Under the pieces are notes generated by a model. That model was given only the letters and a program-made list of their open reading frames with translations, was not told where the DNA came from and searched no databases. 64,000 bases of DNA, from contig NZ_CP071860.1 of the NCBI RefSeq assembly GCF_023716665.1, positions 1,612,001 to 1,676,000 on the forward strand, read 5' to 3'. The stretch is from Vibrio sp. SCSIO 43135. Lineage in GTDB: Bacteria; Pseudomonadota; Gammaproteobacteria; Enterobacterales; Vibrionaceae. Shown one piece after another: positions 51,607-60,535 of this stretch; position 1 is the first letter of the stretch; every line of letters starts with the position of its first letter. The position numbers and the translations under genes were made by a program.

Positions 51607-52560
51607 TTAGTACTGCTGAAGATAGTCCGTGATCTGCTCAACACTTGGCGCACAATCACCACCCACATGGCTGACCACATAAGAGGCAACCGCATTGCCA
51701 AGTAAAACAGCATCAGCCAGTTCCCAACCAGAACATAGGCCAGCCAACACACCACCAGCATGAGTATCACCGGCACCAATGGTATCGACCACATCAGCCT
51801 TAAATGGCGACACCGTACCGTGACCGTCTTGTACGCTAAATAGTGCACCGTCACTGTCGATACGCAGAATCAGCGGGCACTGGTAATGATCATACCAAGC
51901 TCTAACAAACTCTGAACTGTCTTCCATACCCAAGGTTTGCGCTTCTTGACGGTTGAGCGACACTATCGGTTGCAGCGCGATCAAACGTTTAAACGTGTTC
52001 GGCGTAATGTCCGCAATTCTAGGCCCAAAATCGACGAAGATATCCGTACTTTTCGGTAAAGTTTCCAGCCAAGATACCAGTACTTCACCACTTTGAGACG
52101 CTAACTGGTAGCCCGATAGATAAATCACAGCATCGTCAGCTAACGGCAACTGAGACAAGATCTCATGGCTCCAGTTGTTCTCTACGCCACTTACCGACAA
52201 AAACGTGCGCTCACCATCAGGCTCAACTAAGGCTAAACACCAGCCGTTATCCCCACTTGGATCGTCTAGACTGCTGGTTAAGCCTTTTTCTGCCATGGCT
52301 TCAGAAACAATATCAGCCCATTTTCCGCGGCCAATTGGCAACGCATTGACAGACTCAAGCCCCAGCTTTTTGATAGCAATCGCGATGTTCAATGCGCAGC
52401 CACCAACGTGAATGCCTTTTTCTTGCATCTCAATGTCGCCACCACGCTCTGGCAATGCTGGCGTTTCCGTCACGATATCAACCACTGCTGCGCCAATTAA
52501 GCACAGCTGACGTTGGTTGCTTAACGTAGGAATAAGCTTTACTAACGCGTTATGAGGCAT
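51607..52560 (-). CDS. yegV: PfkB-family sugar kinase (YegV-like)
   Basis: 317 residues. Ribokinase fold: QLCLIGAAVVDIVTETP, GIHVGGCALNIAIAIKKLG (substrate side), and the C-terminal anion hole/catalytic Asp in VVDTIGAGDTHAGGVLAGL. It phosphorylates a sugar or nucleoside in the cytoplasm. ATG 52560 has AAGGAG seven bases upstream and overlaps the yegU stop by 11 bases, showing coupling. Same gene order as in E. coli yegTUV. Confidence 0.88.
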   Translation of the reverse strand: MPHNALVKLIPTLSNQRQLCLIGAAVVDIVTETPALPERGGDIEMQEKGIHVGGCALNIAIAIKKLGLESVNALPIGRGKWADIVSEAMAEKGLTSSLDDPSGDNGWCLALVEPDGERTFLSVSGVENNWSHEILSQLPLADDAVIYLSGYQLASQSGEVLVSWLETLPKSTDIFVDFGPRIADITPNTFKRLIALQPIVSLNRQEAQTLGMEDSSEFVRAWYDHYQCPLILRIDSDGALFSVQDGHGTVSPFKADVVDTIGAGDTHAGGVLAGLCSGWELADAVLLGNAVASYVVSHVGGDCAPSVEQITDYLQQY

Positions 52561-53572
52561 AGGCTTGCTCCTTAATATCACGCAGTCTTAGGAACGTTTT
52601 GGCGTAACCGTCGAAATCGAGTTTGTTCTCATCATCCAACTGCTGCTTGAGTTGAGTGTCGATCGATTGAATGCCATTTAACGCACCGCAAATTGCCGTC
52701 GCCATTGCACCAATTGTATCCGTGTCACCTCCTAAGTTAGCACACAGAATCGCACAGCGATTTGGATCCGTTTGTGCCAGCTCTACCATCGCAATCGCAG
52801 CAGGGACAGACTCAATCGTGCTTACACCCGCACCAACTAAGTTATAAATTTTCTCCATACGCTCTTCCGTACCGCTGTTTTCAGAAGCCACACTCAGCGC
52901 CAGTTCAATACGCGCCCCCATAGACGCACTGAACGTTGTAATGTTCTTGTTCTGCGCCGCAATCGCAATCGCTGGGAGCTGGTCTTTGATCTCTTGCCAG
53001 CTATGACCTTCGACAGCTTTTGATACGGCCCAAGCGATCGCAACCGCACCTGAAATCGCCACATCGGATTTATGCGTCGGGCTAGACGCTAACGCGACTA
53101 AATCAATAAAGTCGTCTAGGTTGTTGGTTGGAACCAAGCACCCCATTGGAGACACACGCATTGCTGCACCATTGGTCACCCCATTGTTTTCAAGCTCACT
53201 GATTGCCACTCCTTCTTTGATAGCGCGCATCGCTGCTTTGGAGCTTGGACCAAAAATATTCTTGTTAAATGCGTCAAAGCCTTCCGCCCAGCTCAGTACA
53301 TTACGAGCAATCACTTCAGGAACAATGTCACCATCACATTCAATGATTGCATCCGCTAAGGCGAGTGCCATTGAAGTGTCATCCGTGAACTGGCAAGCAT
53401 CAAAATAGCAGGCTGCGTTATTCTCTTTTGGCCCAGGCAAAAAGCGATCGATCCAGCCAAAGTGGGCTTTTACGCGGCTTCTTGGCCATAGCTCCGAGGG
53501 CATGCCCATCGAGTCGCCAAGTGCTTGACCATAGAATGCACCGAGAATTTTATCTTGCTTACTTATATTCAT
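52550..53572 (-). CDS. yegU: ADP-ribosylglycohydrolase (YegU-like)
   Basis: 340 residues of the DraG/ARH family. Mg2+ ligands: FTDDTSMALALADAI near 60 (T-D-D-T) and NLGGDTDTIGAMATAI near 280. GAFYGQALGDSMGMPSEL starts the fold. The family removes ADP-ribose or related groups from proteins or small molecules. Next to a nucleoside transporter and a kinase, it probably releases a sugar or base from an imported N-glycoside that the kinase then phosphorylates. Confidence 0.9.
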   Translation of the reverse strand: MNISKQDKILGAFYGQALGDSMGMPSELWPRSRVKAHFGWIDRFLPGPKENNAACYFDACQFTDDTSMALALADAIIECDGDIVPEVIARNVLSWAEGFDAFNKNIFGPSSKAAMRAIKEGVAISELENNGVTNGAAMRVSPMGCLVPTNNLDDFIDLVALASSPTHKSDVAISGAVAIAWAVSKAVEGHSWQEIKDQLPAIAIAAQNKNITTFSASMGARIELALSVASENSGTEERMEKIYNLVGAGVSTIESVPAAIAMVELAQTDPNRCAILCANLGGDTDTIGAMATAICGALNGIQSIDTQLKQQLDDENKLDFDGYAKTFLRLRDIKEQAYAS

Positions 53573-53645
53573 CTTACTTCACCAAAAATACGTTTCGAAA
53601 ACCCGCTCAGCCCCGTTACTCCAGATGCCGAGCAGGCAAATAGAG

Positions 53646-54929
53646 TTATGCTTGTGCTTTTTCTGAGTTAGACACGTCGTTTTGCTTATCGATATTGATC
53701 TCTTTGATTTCGCCATTCGGCTCACGGAAGAAGTACATAAAGATAACCAGAATCACTGCGATCATGATGCCGCCGAATCCCCACATACCAGCCCAGTCAA
53801 ACGTTAGGCCATTTTGTGGTTCGTCATAAGCAAACATTCGTTCCATCAGCTCACCGCCGATGCGGTAACCCAACAAGCTACCAATACCCTGACAGCCAAG
53901 AGTGATAAGGCCTTGAGCAGCGGTTCTCATGTGCGCCGGTGCTTTCTTATCAACATAGATGTAAGCCGTTACGAAGTAGAAGTCGTAGCTCACACCGTGC
54001 AGCAAGATACCCGCGAACAACAATGAATATAGATACCAAGTTTCGACACTACCGTAGACAAAGAAACCATAACGAATTGCGGCAGTTGCAAGACCAAGCA
54101 ATAGAACCTTCTTAATACCAAATCGTTTAGTAAAGAACGGCAGTGCTAACATAAAGAAGATTTCAGAGAACTGGCCGAGCGTCATCCAGCCTGTGGCATT
54201 GCTCATACCCACTTCGGTTAAGAAGCCATTGGCAAAGATGTAGTAGAACGCCAAAGGCATGCTGAACATGAAAGAACAAACGAAAAATGCTAGGAAGTTT
54301 TTATCTTTCAGAAGCACAATAGCATCAAGACCAAGCATGACTTTCAGATTCAGTTTGCCAGTACTTTTCGGTGGCGTATTTGGCAGCGTTAGAGCAAACA
54401 GACCCAATGCAGCCGAGCTTAGTGCCGTAATAATCAGTGGGATATTGCTTGAAGAGATATCACCATAACCTAACCAACCCGGAGCAAAGCCAATAGCAAT
54501 ACCAGAAGCGATCCAGCCAATAGTCCCCATCACTCGAATACGCGGGAAATCACGTTCTACGTCGTCGACATTAGAAAACGCAATGCTGTTGGTTAGCGCG
54601 ATTGTTGGCATATAGGTTAACGAGTAGGCCAGCAATAGCGGGAAGAAGGTCGAAAACTCAGTGGCTTGCGCCGCCAAGTACATTAGGCCCGCCCCTGCTA
54701 ACAACATGACAGATAAAACTTTTTGTGCAGGGAAGAAACGGTCGGTAATTGAACCTACCAAGATTGGCGACAAAATAGCGGCAATCGCCGTACACGCATA
54801 CGACCATGCTATTTCCGTTGGCGTAAACCCATGAGTATTGAGTATTTGCCATAGAGGAACGAACCACGCTCCCCAGATAAACCATTCAATGAACATCATG
54901 AATGATAGTTTCATATTTGTTGATTTCAT
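53646..54929 (-). CDS. yegT: nucleoside:H+ symporter (YegT/NupG-like MFS)
   Basis: 427 residues, 12 membrane segments, nucleoside:H+ symporter family. MKLSFMMFIEWFIWGAWFVP is close to NupG/XapB/YegT starts, and SYDFYFVTAYIYVDKKAP is a family mark. AAGGA seven bases before the ATG. First gene of the yegTUV-like operon, with GntR-type repeats upstream. Imports a nucleoside or similar N-glycoside. Confidence 0.88.
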   Translation of the reverse strand: MKSTNMKLSFMMFIEWFIWGAWFVPLWQILNTHGFTPTEIAWSYACTAIAAILSPILVGSITDRFFPAQKVLSVMLLAGAGLMYLAAQATEFSTFFPLLLAYSLTYMPTIALTNSIAFSNVDDVERDFPRIRVMGTIGWIASGIAIGFAPGWLGYGDISSSNIPLIITALSSAALGLFALTLPNTPPKSTGKLNLKVMLGLDAIVLLKDKNFLAFFVCSFMFSMPLAFYYIFANGFLTEVGMSNATGWMTLGQFSEIFFMLALPFFTKRFGIKKVLLLGLATAAIRYGFFVYGSVETWYLYSLLFAGILLHGVSYDFYFVTAYIYVDKKAPAHMRTAAQGLITLGCQGIGSLLGYRIGGELMERMFAYDEPQNGLTFDWAGMWGFGGIMIAVILVIFMYFFREPNGEIKEINIDKQNDVSNSEKAQA

Positions 54930-54963
54930 TTTTTAATCCTTTGGTACTGTAGGGTACGCAAAG

Positions 54964-55001
54964 AATGGTATTTTATTTGATAATACCAAAACAATACCAT
55001 T
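54964..55001. promoter_or_regulatory. GntR-type operators upstream of the yegT-like gene
   Basis: aatggtatt (54964-54972) and aataccatt (54993-55001) are perfect inverted repeats, with a third half-site aatacca at 54982-54988. GntR regulators of the UTRA class bind GGTATA/TATACC-like sites, so these are likely operators of the YegW-like protein. A further ggtact/gggtac pair lies at 54944-54957. Confidence 0.7.
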
Positions 55002-55294
55002 GTGATTATTTTGTGATCTAACCTTCACTGTTTGATCTTTGCTTCTTAACTCAAAGTATAACCCTGTTTCAAGAATTCATAGCCATATCAAGCCCTTCCT
55101 TCCCACTCACTACCATCGACATAAACGCAGAAATAGTTTGTTTTTCACGGCCTGCAATATCACATTAATTACTCAAAGGACACGGTTGATATTTACAATA
55201 AAAATATCACCTATATTGCTCAGTGCATTTTTCATCCAATAAAGACAGGGCAAGATGGCAGCATGTTAAACAAACGCCTTAACAGGAATGACAC
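55002..55294. other. intergenic region before the lipoprotein gene
   Basis: About 290 AT-rich bases holding promoters of the divergent yegT-like and lipoprotein genes. No small reading frame or RNA fold convinced me. Confidence 0.4.
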
Positions 55295-55981
55295 ATGAAA
55301 AAATCACTACTGACACTCGCTCTTTCTTCGATCGTACTTGTGACAGGCTGCTCATCAACGGACTCTGCCGACCAAGAACCACCGACACGTAAAGAAGAAA
55401 TCATTGCTCAGATTCAAGAACACGTAGAAGAGTATGGTTTCGACCCTTTGTACGGTAAGCAAGCCCCTGGCGAGGTTCACCCAGACAATCCAATTCGCGA
55501 CACCGAAACGATTGATGCCATTAAAGACTATGTAAAAAGCTTGGACCTCGATTATGGCTTCAGTGTCGATCCAGCAAACCCTGTAATGCCAGACAACCCA
55601 AGCCATAAGCTTGATTGGGAAGTGGAACATGAACGAACTGAACGTGAAGGCCTGAAGGATAAACCAACGGAGATCTATGGTATTTACGTCAATGGAGTAC
55701 GAGTGGCCGAAATCGAGATGAAAGATGGCAGCGGCTTTATCACTACTTCTGAACATGGACCAGATGCACCACTAGCAACCATTGAACAAGTGGATGATTA
55801 CAATGCGTACTACATCGATGGCATCAACGGCGACGAAGCCATCATTGCTCAAAAACCTGATGGTGAAGTCATTATCATTGACGGCGAGCGCATTCGAAAT
55901 GCTTCTATCGATCGAAACCAAGTGAAGCATAAAGTGCAACAAACCAAACAAAAGATCAAAGCCAACCGCCTAAAAGGCTAA
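55295..55981 (+). CDS. lipoprotein of unknown family
   Basis: 228 residues. Lipobox LVTGC at about 15-19. The mature protein begins with a Ser/Asp/Glu linker and has a two-fold repeat feel: EEYGFDPLYG-x-x-APGEVHPDNPIRDTETIDAIKDYV resembles the following KSLDLDYGFSVDPANPVMPDNP. The C-terminal third has hydrophobic beta strands (EVIIIDGERIRNASIDRN) then a basic tail. I know no family. Upstream of a small outer-membrane protein gene on the same strand. Confidence 0.7.
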   Translation: MKKSLLTLALSSIVLVTGCSSTDSADQEPPTRKEEIIAQIQEHVEEYGFDPLYGKQAPGEVHPDNPIRDTETIDAIKDYVKSLDLDYGFSVDPANPVMPDNPSHKLDWEVEHERTEREGLKDKPTEIYGIYVNGVRVAEIEMKDGSGFITTSEHGPDAPLATIEQVDDYNAYYIDGINGDEAIIAQKPDGEVIIIDGERIRNASIDRNQVKHKVQQTKQKIKANRLKG

Positions 55982-56102
55982 TCCATATCAGCCGCTAAAC
56001 ATTACTTCATGGATAAAGTGACTCACTGAAATAGGACGTCATATCATGGGCTTTAACATCGCGTTAAAGCCCTATCTTTTGGTATCCACCGGAGATCTTG
56101 CT

Positions 56103-56819
56103 ATGCGTATTCCTCGCGATTGGGCTAGTTTGTTTGCACTGACAGCACTGGCTTCGCCATTGGCTTTCGCCTCTTTCGACAACATCGATTTTGATGTCCA
56201 ACTCTCACAGTATGAAGATCAGTACGTGGGGACGGTTGGCGTGAACTATGGGTTTACCAATAACCTGCAGGGCAGTGTGAGCCTAGATTCGGACCTGTAT
56301 ACCGAGCTAGGGCTGAGTTACGGTAAAGCCGTTGGTGATAAGTATTTCGAGGGCTACGGCCGTTTTGGTTTTGACGACACAATCGATATCTACGATTTAG
56401 GTGGACTTGCTGGCAAAGCGCTGTCTCATCAAACGTTTGTCTATTGGGATTCCTATTTACAACTGCGTTCACCTAAAGCGGACTTCAACATTCCACCGCT
56501 AAGTGGTGACAACCCCGAAGACACCGATCGACCAATCTCCCAACTTTACGACAATCAAATCGAATGGAAAAACAGCATAGCGGTGGATTACACTCCAGTA
56601 GATTGGCTGAGTTTAGGCATGAGCTATAACTTCGATGTGTTACTCACTGAGCACCACTATGAAGATAGCCTACGCGACAGCGTAGATGTTTCTGCATCAT
56701 TCAACCTTCCTTATGTCACCCCTTACATTAAATACACACACGGTGAATATCGCGCAAGGCCGCAACAACCTGTCCCAAGCGAGAGCTATGCCGAGATCGG
56801 TATTTACTTTAATTTTTAG
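56103..56819 (+). CDS. small outer-membrane beta-barrel protein
   Basis: 238 residues. ATG 56103 (GGAG eight bases upstream) gives a signal peptide (MRIPRDWASLFALTALASPLAF, cut near AFA-SFD). The mature protein has regular amphipathic strands (YVGTVGVNYGFTNNLQGSVSL, WLSLGMSYNFDVLL) and ends IGIYFNF with terminal Phe. The frame is open from 56046. Family unknown; size suggests an 8-10 strand barrel. Confidence 0.7.
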   Translation: MRIPRDWASLFALTALASPLAFASFDNIDFDVQLSQYEDQYVGTVGVNYGFTNNLQGSVSLDSDLYTELGLSYGKAVGDKYFEGYGRFGFDDTIDIYDLGGLAGKALSHQTFVYWDSYLQLRSPKADFNIPPLSGDNPEDTDRPISQLYDNQIEWKNSIAVDYTPVDWLSLGMSYNFDVLLTEHHYEDSLRDSVDVSASFNLPYVTPYIKYTHGEYRARPQQPVPSESYAEIGIYFNF

Positions 56820-57032
56820 TGGGTTATTGCTTGTTCACGAGTAACTGATTCGCTCCGGTTCTCCATCAGATAAGGCTTGTCTCCTAGCCTTGATAACACC
56901 CATGATATTCACATAATAAATATCTGATTTACCCTTTGGATTAATGATAGAAATAACTTAAGCCTTTAAAGTTAACTACAGATGACTTGTGCAGACCGCA
57001 CAGTCCACAAAAATAAATCTGTAGGAACTGTT

Positions 57033-59102
57033 ATGAAAACTCAAATTCTTCCGATTTCCCTCGCTATCATGAGCAGCTTTGCAATGGCGTCCACCAGCAC
57101 TGACTCTATCAACAGCGAGCTACCTACTTTTTCACCAGAATCTAAGCAGGCGACCGCAGTAACCAAAGACTTCAACGACTCACTGCGCACGTCGCTTAAC
57201 TTCGCGAACTCAGTAGACTTCGAACTTGCTGACAAAGGATTCATCGCTCGCCAAGACAACTTAAAAATCATGAGCAAGGATGGTAAAAAAGTCGCGTGGG
57301 AACTCGGTAGCTACGATTTCCTACTACAAGGCAAAGACTTCGATAGCATTCACCCAAGCATGCAGCGTCAGGCAGTGCTAAACATGAAACACGGCCTTTA
57401 CCAAGTACGTGACGGCATCTACCAAGTACGCGGCTATGACTTGGCCAACATCACCTTCATTCGCTCTGAAAACGGCTGGATTGTCTTTGACCCACTAACG
57501 ATTCCAGAGACAGCAGAAGCGGCGTACGAGCTATTCAAGCAACACGCGCCAGAAGGCGACTTGCCCATCAAAGCAGTAGTATACTCACACTCTCATGCGG
57601 ATCACTTTGGTGGCGTAAAAGGCATCGTATCTCAACAAGATGTCGATTCTGGCAAAGTGCAAATCATCGCACCTCGTGGATTCACTAAACACTCGATTTC
57701 TGAAAACGTACTTGCAGGTACTGCCATGTCTCGCCGCGTGTTGTTCCAATACGGCACATCGCTAGAGAAAGGTGCTCAAGGCCAAGTGGATGCTGCGATA
57801 GGTAAGTCGGTTGCTTCAGGTGAACTGTCTTTGATTGTTCCAACACTTGAAGTAGAAGAAGACATCCAAACTATCACCGTGGATGGCTTAGAAATGGTGA
57901 TGCAAAACGCACCAGAAACCGAAGCACCTTCGGAAATGAACACCTACATCCCAGAGTACAAAACATACTGGGGTGCAGAGACAACCGTTGGCGGCCTGCA
58001 CAACCTGTACACACTACGCGGTGCATTTGTACGTGACTCACTACAGTGGGCAGACGTTATCAACGAAGCGCTATACGAATTTGGTTTCAAAGCGGAAACC
58101 TTAATTGCCTCTCACTCATGGCCACGTTGGGGCAATGAAAATGTCGTCGATTTCCTTGAGAAACAGCGTGACATGTACGGCTACTTGCACGATGAGTCAC
58201 TGCGCCTTGCTAACCACGGTGTAAGCATCAACGACATCCAAGATGAGTTCTACGTACCAGATGCGTTGTCAAAAGAGTGGTACCTACGCGGCTACCACGG
58301 CTCTTACCACCGCAACGCGAAAGCGGTACTAAATAAGTATCTTGGTTACTTCGACATGAACCCAGCGAACCTGATTCCACACAGCTCGAAAGAGTCGGCG
58401 AAGCGTTACGTGGAAGACTTTGGTACAGAAAGCATCATGAGCGCAGGCTTTAGAGCATTTGAGCGCGGCGACTACCGCTGGTGTGCAGAGATCGTAAACA
58501 AGGTGGTCTTCACCGATCCAGAGAACAAGCAAGCTCGATACCTACAAGCAGACTGTTTAGAGCAGCTAGGCTACCAAAGCGAATCGTCGGGTGAGCGTAA
58601 TGTGTTCCTAGTCGGTGCAGATGAACTGCGTCGCGGAATCGTGAAAGGCGCTTCAACTAAAACGGCATCGGCAGACATGATTCAGAACATGCCTACTGAA
58701 GACTTCCTAAACTACATGGGCGTGCGTCTAAACGGTCCGAAAGCAGCAGAAGATGGATTTGAAATGCGTGCAAACCTAGTGATCACTGACGAGAAACAGA
58801 AGTTTGCGATTGAAGTGAAGAATGGCCGCATGAGCTCAATCGAAGGATACGATGTACGTAACCCGAACTTCTCGCTCACCATGGCACGCACAACATTCGA
58901 CAAGATCTTAACTCAACAAGCAACACTGCAAGAGTTGATCAAGAGTGGCGACATCAAGGCAGATGGCAAGTTAGACAAACTAGCAGAGCTGACTCAGTAC
59001 CTTGATAACTTCGAGATGTACTTCAACATCATCGAGCCACAAGACCACTCAGGCTATAGCTATGGACAATCTAAAACAGGTGAATCGCCAATCAACCGAT
59101 AA
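57033..59102 (+). CDS. secreted alkylsulfatase (SdsA1/BDS1 type, MBL fold)
   Basis: 689 residues. Signal peptide about 1-22. MBL motif YSHSHADHFGGVKGIV (HxHxDH), DGIYQVRGYDLANITFI before it, TLIASHSWPRWGNENVVDF in the middle (metal His), and a C-terminal SCP2-like lipid-binding domain (about 565-689). The family hydrolyses primary or secondary alkyl sulfates such as SDS to alcohol and sulfate, in the periplasm. Start ATG 57033 follows a good site (GTAGGAACTGTT); the frame opens at 56982. A hairpin at 59124-59149 follows. Confidence 0.92.
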   Translation: MKTQILPISLAIMSSFAMASTSTDSINSELPTFSPESKQATAVTKDFNDSLRTSLNFANSVDFELADKGFIARQDNLKIMSKDGKKVAWELGSYDFLLQGKDFDSIHPSMQRQAVLNMKHGLYQVRDGIYQVRGYDLANITFIRSENGWIVFDPLTIPETAEAAYELFKQHAPEGDLPIKAVVYSHSHADHFGGVKGIVSQQDVDSGKVQIIAPRGFTKHSISENVLAGTAMSRRVLFQYGTSLEKGAQGQVDAAIGKSVASGELSLIVPTLEVEEDIQTITVDGLEMVMQNAPETEAPSEMNTYIPEYKTYWGAETTVGGLHNLYTLRGAFVRDSLQWADVINEALYEFGFKAETLIASHSWPRWGNENVVDFLEKQRDMYGYLHDESLRLANHGVSINDIQDEFYVPDALSKEWYLRGYHGSYHRNAKAVLNKYLGYFDMNPANLIPHSSKESAKRYVEDFGTESIMSAGFRAFERGDYRWCAEIVNKVVFTDPENKQARYLQADCLEQLGYQSESSGERNVFLVGADELRRGIVKGASTKTASADMIQNMPTEDFLNYMGVRLNGPKAAEDGFEMRANLVITDEKQKFAIEVKNGRMSSIEGYDVRNPNFSLTMARTTFDKILTQQATLQELIKSGDIKADGKLDKLAELTQYLDNFEMYFNIIEPQDHSGYSYGQSKTGESPINR

Positions 59103-59123
59103 GCCAATAATCCATAGACCCGC

Positions 59124-59149
59124 GATAGGGCCACGTTAGTGGCTCTATC
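59124..59149 (+). terminator. hairpin after the alkylsulfatase gene
   Basis: gatagggccac and gtggctctatc pair (one G-U) over loop gtta. No strong T-run; a weak terminator or stabiliser. Confidence 0.5.
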
Positions 59150-59187
59150 CTCCAACGTTCGTATTCTGCTGATATTGAGGATCTAAC

Positions 59188-59679
59188 ATGAAACGCACTA
59201 CCTTTGTTCTACTTTGCACTGCACTCACTACCACTTCAGTGGCTCAGGCTTGTGTCATGGATGGCATTGGTAGCGGCGCGTTAACCTCAGTTCCACCCCA
59301 AACATACAACGTCCAGTTAGCTATGTACCAAGCCTTGGATACTAATAAAATTACATCGATTCCAAGCAACAACTACGATCAAAAGTTCGCCGTCTTGATG
59401 TACCAGCTGCAACACCTTGTGGCTAAGAACCAAGATATGTTCACGCAAGATGGCGAATTTTTCTTTTTCGAATCCAGTAAGGGCCACTACTTCAAAATGG
59501 TGGTTAATCAAGGCAGCGCAAAAATCCTGCCTCACGAAGTACCTAAAGGCGAAAGCTTACAAGATGCGATTGTCACCGACATCGACGCATTAGGGGCTAT
59601 CGTCAGCCAACAAATCACCCTACAAGACGCTATTGCATTAGGGGTATTCCATATCCCAGACACTATCCAGTTTGTATAA
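59188..59679 (+). CDS. small secreted protein of unknown family
   Basis: 163 residues. Signal peptide about 1-20 (SVAQA-CVMDG). One Cys follows the cleavage site by chance, but no lipobox is clear. The rest is mixed helix and strand with no known motif; FAVLMYQLQHLVAKNQDMF suggests a helix. ATG 59188 has GAGG upstream. Adjacent to the DUF3299 gene on the same strand, likely one transcript. Confidence 0.6.
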   Translation: MKRTTFVLLCTALTTTSVAQACVMDGIGSGALTSVPPQTYNVQLAMYQALDTNKITSIPSNNYDQKFAVLMYQLQHLVAKNQDMFTQDGEFFFFESSKGHYFKMVVNQGSAKILPHEVPKGESLQDAIVTDIDALGAIVSQQITLQDAIALGVFHIPDTIQFV

Positions 59680-59742
59680 CGTCTGCTGACTAAAAATTAC
59701 TGAAAGCCGAGCCATGGAAAGCCTAAAAGAGAGATCACTCTT

Positions 59743-60243
59743 ATGTTGAAAATACTGCGTAAATTCCTAGTTCTGCTGTTGTTCACTCCAGCCATATCGT
59801 GGGCAGATTCCTCCCAACTGCTTGAGTGGGTCGATTTAATCCCACAAGAAGTTAGAGCTGCTCAACAAGCGGCTATCGACATTGAAATCAACCACAACTC
59901 CGTCACCGCACAACCGCTTGCGGATGCAAAACTTAGAGACGATTTAAACAACCAACAAATTGCCATTTCTGGTTTTGTTATCCCATTAGAAGGCGACAGC
60001 GAAGTCGTGACTGAGTTTTTACTGGTGCCCTACTTCGGCGCTTGCATTCACGTACCACCGCCTCCTCAAAATCAGATTATCTACGTTAAAGACACAAAAG
60101 GCGTGTCGATCACTCAACTGTGGGATGTGGTGACTGTGAGCGGCACCATAACCACCAATTCTGTCAGTCACGATTTAGCCCAAGTGGGCTACTCAATGCA
60201 GGATATTCAAGTCGAACCCTACGGTGACCCGGATACCATTTAG
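59743..60243 (+). CDS. periplasmic DUF3299 protein
   Basis: 166 residues. Signal peptide about 1-21 (PAISWA). DUF3299 is evident from ISGFVIPLEGDSEVVTEFLLVPYFGACIHVPPPPQNQIIYV. Family members are small periplasmic proteins often beside ABC-type or c-type systems; activity is not known. Followed by a terminator. Confidence 0.85.
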   Translation: MLKILRKFLVLLLFTPAISWADSSQLLEWVDLIPQEVRAAQQAAIDIEINHNSVTAQPLADAKLRDDLNNQQIAISGFVIPLEGDSEVVTEFLLVPYFGACIHVPPPPQNQIIYVKDTKGVSITQLWDVVTVSGTITTNSVSHDLAQVGYSMQDIQVEPYGDPDTI

Positions 60244-60249
60244 GTTCGC

Positions 60250-60282
60250 CCCCGCATTTAGGACGCCTTGCGGGGATTTTTA
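60250..60282 (+). terminator. rho-independent terminator after the DUF3299 gene
   Basis: ccccgc (60250-60255) and gcgggg (60270-60275) form the stem, followed by attttta. It ends the DUF3299 transcript. Confidence 0.75.
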
Positions 60283-60535
60283 TTGCTGGCTGGATGCAAA
60301 CTTTGGGTGCATCCAGCTTCTTCATAACCCAAATATTAATGGCAAGACGCTCACTCTAGATAAGGCGCTTGTACTAATCATTTTGTCTTTTCTGCCCGCA
60401 CTACTGCTTCAGGGCTGTAATCATCAATGATATGCGTTGGGTTTATATCTGATAGCCCAATAAGTAATTTTTGACACATTTCACAATTTGGTATTTTGCT
60501 CTCGAATTTTTCAAGGTTTGTAGAGCAATACTGAT

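Noticed and set aside
55039..55242. 67-codon plus-strand frame before the lipoprotein gene
   Set aside because: No ribosome binding site and no similarity; it lies in an AT-rich promoter region.
57400..57435. Short direct repeat (taccaagtacg twice) in the alkylsulfatase gene
   Set aside because: It encodes the normal family segment with YQVRDGIYQVRG.
60224..60430. Plus-strand frame after the DUF3299 gene, ending with a lipobox-like end
   Set aside because: It overlaps the gene end and a terminator, and its translation has no sensible fold.
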